A stretch of DNA of 64,000 nt from Xanthomonas campestris pv. phormiicola. GTDB taxonomy: Bacteria > Pseudomonadota > Gammaproteobacteria > Xanthomonadales > Xanthomonadaceae. Position 1 is the first letter of the stretch, and each line of letters begins with the position of its first letter. The translations under genes and the position numbers were made by a program. The stretch is taken from the NCBI GenBank assembly GCA_025666215.1, contig CP102593.1, positions 4,167,001 through 4,231,000 on the forward strand, read 5' to 3'. The notes beneath the pieces are model-generated. The model had not been told where the DNA came from and made no database searches. It was given only the letters and a program-made list of their open reading frames with translations. Below are positions 62,654-64,000 of this stretch, in pieces.

Positions 62654-63340
62654 TCATCCGAACAGGTCCTTGCGCAGGTAGTCGAGATAATCGCGCACAT
62701 GCTGCTCGCGCGACGCGATGTCGTTGGGCAGGTGCAGGCCGCGCGCGAACCAGCGCAACCGCGGCCGCGCATGCAGGTGCGGATACGCCTGTGCAGGCAC
62801 CGGCACGCTCAGGAAGGCGCACAGCGGCGCCCAGCCCTGCGACGGCGAGAACACCAGCAACCGATCCGCCGGCACGCTGTCGATGACCGCCTGGTTCCAG
62901 CGCTTGAAATAATCGACCATAAAGGCCCGGTCGTCGCTGCGGCCGGCGAACTGCTGCTTCAGAAACGTACTGAATATTTCCCCTTCCGGGCCGAGAAAGG
63001 TGCTCTTCCTGCCAGGCGCAAGGATGGTCTGCGTCACTGATTCGAACCAACTGTCGGGATCGCGGACGGTCAGCACAACCTTCGCCTGCGGATACACCTC
63101 GATCAGTTGCCGCCAGTAATAGCAACCGGGATGATCGGTACTGGACCGGTAGCCTGCGAAGATCGACGGCCAGTCCGCAGCTCCACGCTCGGCCGCGTTC
63201 CACAGCGGCAGCGCCGTGCGCATGTTCGCCGCGACCTCCGTCGCGTGGTGGCAGGGCCCGAATCCCAGATGTTCCAACGCGAACTTCAGCGACAGCGTTC
63301 CCGTCCTGCCCAGACCGGCCCCGATCACCTGAAGAGACAT
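62654..63340 (-). CDS. Sulfotransferase-like P-loop protein (Sulfotransfer_4 type)
   Basis: The 228-residue product begins MSLQVIGAGLGRTGTLSLKFALEHLGFGPCHH, the typical opening of the small sulfotransferase-like family with a GxGRTGT loop. It continues with VVLTVRDPDSWFESV, a 3'-phosphate-like Arg-Asp segment, and LLVFSPSQGWAPLCAFLSVPVP. ATG 63340 has GGAGAA 8 nt upstream. Enzymatic substrates in this family are mostly unknown. It is unrelated in detail to the second sulfotransferase 524 bp downstream but flanks the same small ORF. Confidence 0.85.
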   Translation of the reverse strand: MSLQVIGAGLGRTGTLSLKFALEHLGFGPCHHATEVAANMRTALPLWNAAERGAADWPSIFAGYRSSTDHPGCYYWRQLIEVYPQAKVVLTVRDPDSWFESVTQTILAPGRKSTFLGPEGEIFSTFLKQQFAGRSDDRAFMVDYFKRWNQAVIDSVPADRLLVFSPSQGWAPLCAFLSVPVPAQAYPHLHARPRLRWFARGLHLPNDIASREQHVRDYLDYLRKDLFG

Positions 63341-63498
63341 CGCCGTTTCTCCGATCCGATGTTGCCAGGCCCGGAACCTAGCACGCCCCGGCGGCGTGCG
63401 TCCTTGCATTGGCGAGCAGGATGCGCAATCCGGCGGCCAGGTGGCGCACGCGATTCATGCCGCAGCCATGCGCACTCAGCCGGGCCGCCGCGCGACGC

Positions 63499-64000
63499 TC
63501 ATCCGCGCCAGTTCGCGTTGCCTTCCCAGAACGCCACGCTGCGCCGATACGCCTCGCGGTCCATTGCCACGCCAGAGCCGCCCTCTTCCAAGCCCAGCGC
63601 GTTGCGCAGCATGGTGATCGGCGCCATCGGGATCTCCTGCGGCTCGGCGGTGTAGAGGCAGCCGACCACGCCCCACTCGGCCTCGATCGGCTCGCCTTCG
63701 CGCGCCAGTTGTTCGCGGCTGTAGAGGATCGGCAACAGGTACGCAGCCACCGGCGGCTCGACGCCTTCGAACCAGCGCACCAGCACCGGCAATTCCTCCC
63801 TGCTGCGCGCTTCGTAGCCGGAACGCAGCAGGTGGCGATTGGCCTCGGTGATCGGCACGGTCAGGCAGCGGGTGGAGGTCCAGTTGGGATGCACGTGCAG
63901 CTTGCAAAACGGCGCGTAGCCGTCCAGCACCCGGAGCGGCGCGGCATCGTTGAGTTGGCGCTCGAACTGTTCCGGAGTGCAGTCCTGGATCGCGTTGCGG
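63499..64000 (-). CDS. DUF3228-like protein, C-terminal part (5' end outside window)
   Basis: The frame is open from the window edge to TGA 63499-63501. Visible are LDGYAPFCKLHVHPNWTSTRCLTVPITEANRHLLRSGYEARSREELPVLVRWFEG, VVGCLYTAEPQEIPMAPITMLRNALG and AYRRSVAFWEGNANWRG. From memory this matches DUF3228, a family of uncharacterised proteins of about 200 residues. It is upstream of the sulfotransferase-like gene on the same strand after a 158-bp gap, and no functional link is evident. Confidence 0.8.
   Translation of the reverse strand, partial: RNAIQDCTPEQFERQLNDAAPLRVLDGYAPFCKLHVHPNWTSTRCLTVPITEANRHLLRSGYEARSREELPVLVRWFEGVEPPVAAYLLPILYSREQLAREGEPIEAEWGVVGCLYTAEPQEIPMAPITMLRNALGLEEGGSGVAMDREAYRRSVAFWEGNANWRG

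Overview
The window is a high-GC (roughly 68-70% by eye) gammaproteobacterial chromosome segment. Gene content and repeats point to the family Xanthomonadaceae, most likely Xanthomonas: the order lgt-thyA-folA facing apaH, a SAH riboswitch in front of ahcY, several large TonB-dependent receptors, and dispersed GTGGGAGCGAC...GTCGCTCCCAC and GGGATTCGGGATT-type intergenic repeats. Genus-level placement is inference from remembered family patterns; no search was run. No rRNA, tRNA, CRISPR array, prophage or intact insertion sequence was seen.

Layout, left to right. 1-7 kb: the end of apaH, then on the minus strand folA, thyA and lgt (chained by ATGA overlaps), a lemA plus two TPM-domain genes, a TerC-type membrane protein and dgkA. 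7-16 kb (plus): an SGNH hydrolase, then a two-component system directly upstream of a complete tripartite RND efflux operon (pump, adaptor, outer-membrane lipoprotein). 16-18 kb (minus): a second OmpR-type regulator with its kinase. 18-22 kb: a TesA-like esterase divergent from a YbbA/YbbP-type ABC transporter. 22-26 kb (plus): a TauD-family dioxygenase with a complete SsuABC/TauABC-like importer, and a degenerate GIY-YIG protein. 26-31 kb (minus): a heme-uptake operon (hemP, TonB receptor, two accessory genes) behind a promoter overlapped by a Fur-box-like sequence.

31-37 kb: aldo/keto reductase, nupC and rbsK (a nucleoside/ribose salvage pair), a DUF4893-like secreted protein, dusB and a YdjM-like membrane hydrolase. 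38-42 kb is the least ordinary block: two tandem paralogous secreted proteins, a small secreted cysteine-containing protein and a membrane TPR/PAS-like sensor, none of known function. 43-45 kb: an LpxH-like phosphoesterase overlapping a bifunctional OlsF-like acyltransferase, suggesting membrane-lipid remodelling. 45-51 kb: metK with a strong terminator, a histidine acid phosphatase and a TonB receptor. 52-55 kb: a tightly overlapping TetR / DUF4105 / lipoprotein-hydrolase operon preceded by a perfect palindromic operator candidate. 55-60 kb: ppc, and divergently ahcY under a SAH riboswitch. metK and ahcY, two steps of the S-adenosylmethionine cycle, lie about 12 kb apart.

60-64 kb (minus) is the best candidate for something undescribed. 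Two unrelated sulfotransferases flank an unusually AT-rich stretch (about 45% GC) holding a 30-codon open reading frame for a basic peptide that ends in a two-tyrosine tail, and a methyltransferase gene follows. This could be a small sulfated-peptide system, by analogy with RaxX/RaxST, but that is a hypothesis. The window ends inside a DUF3228-like gene.
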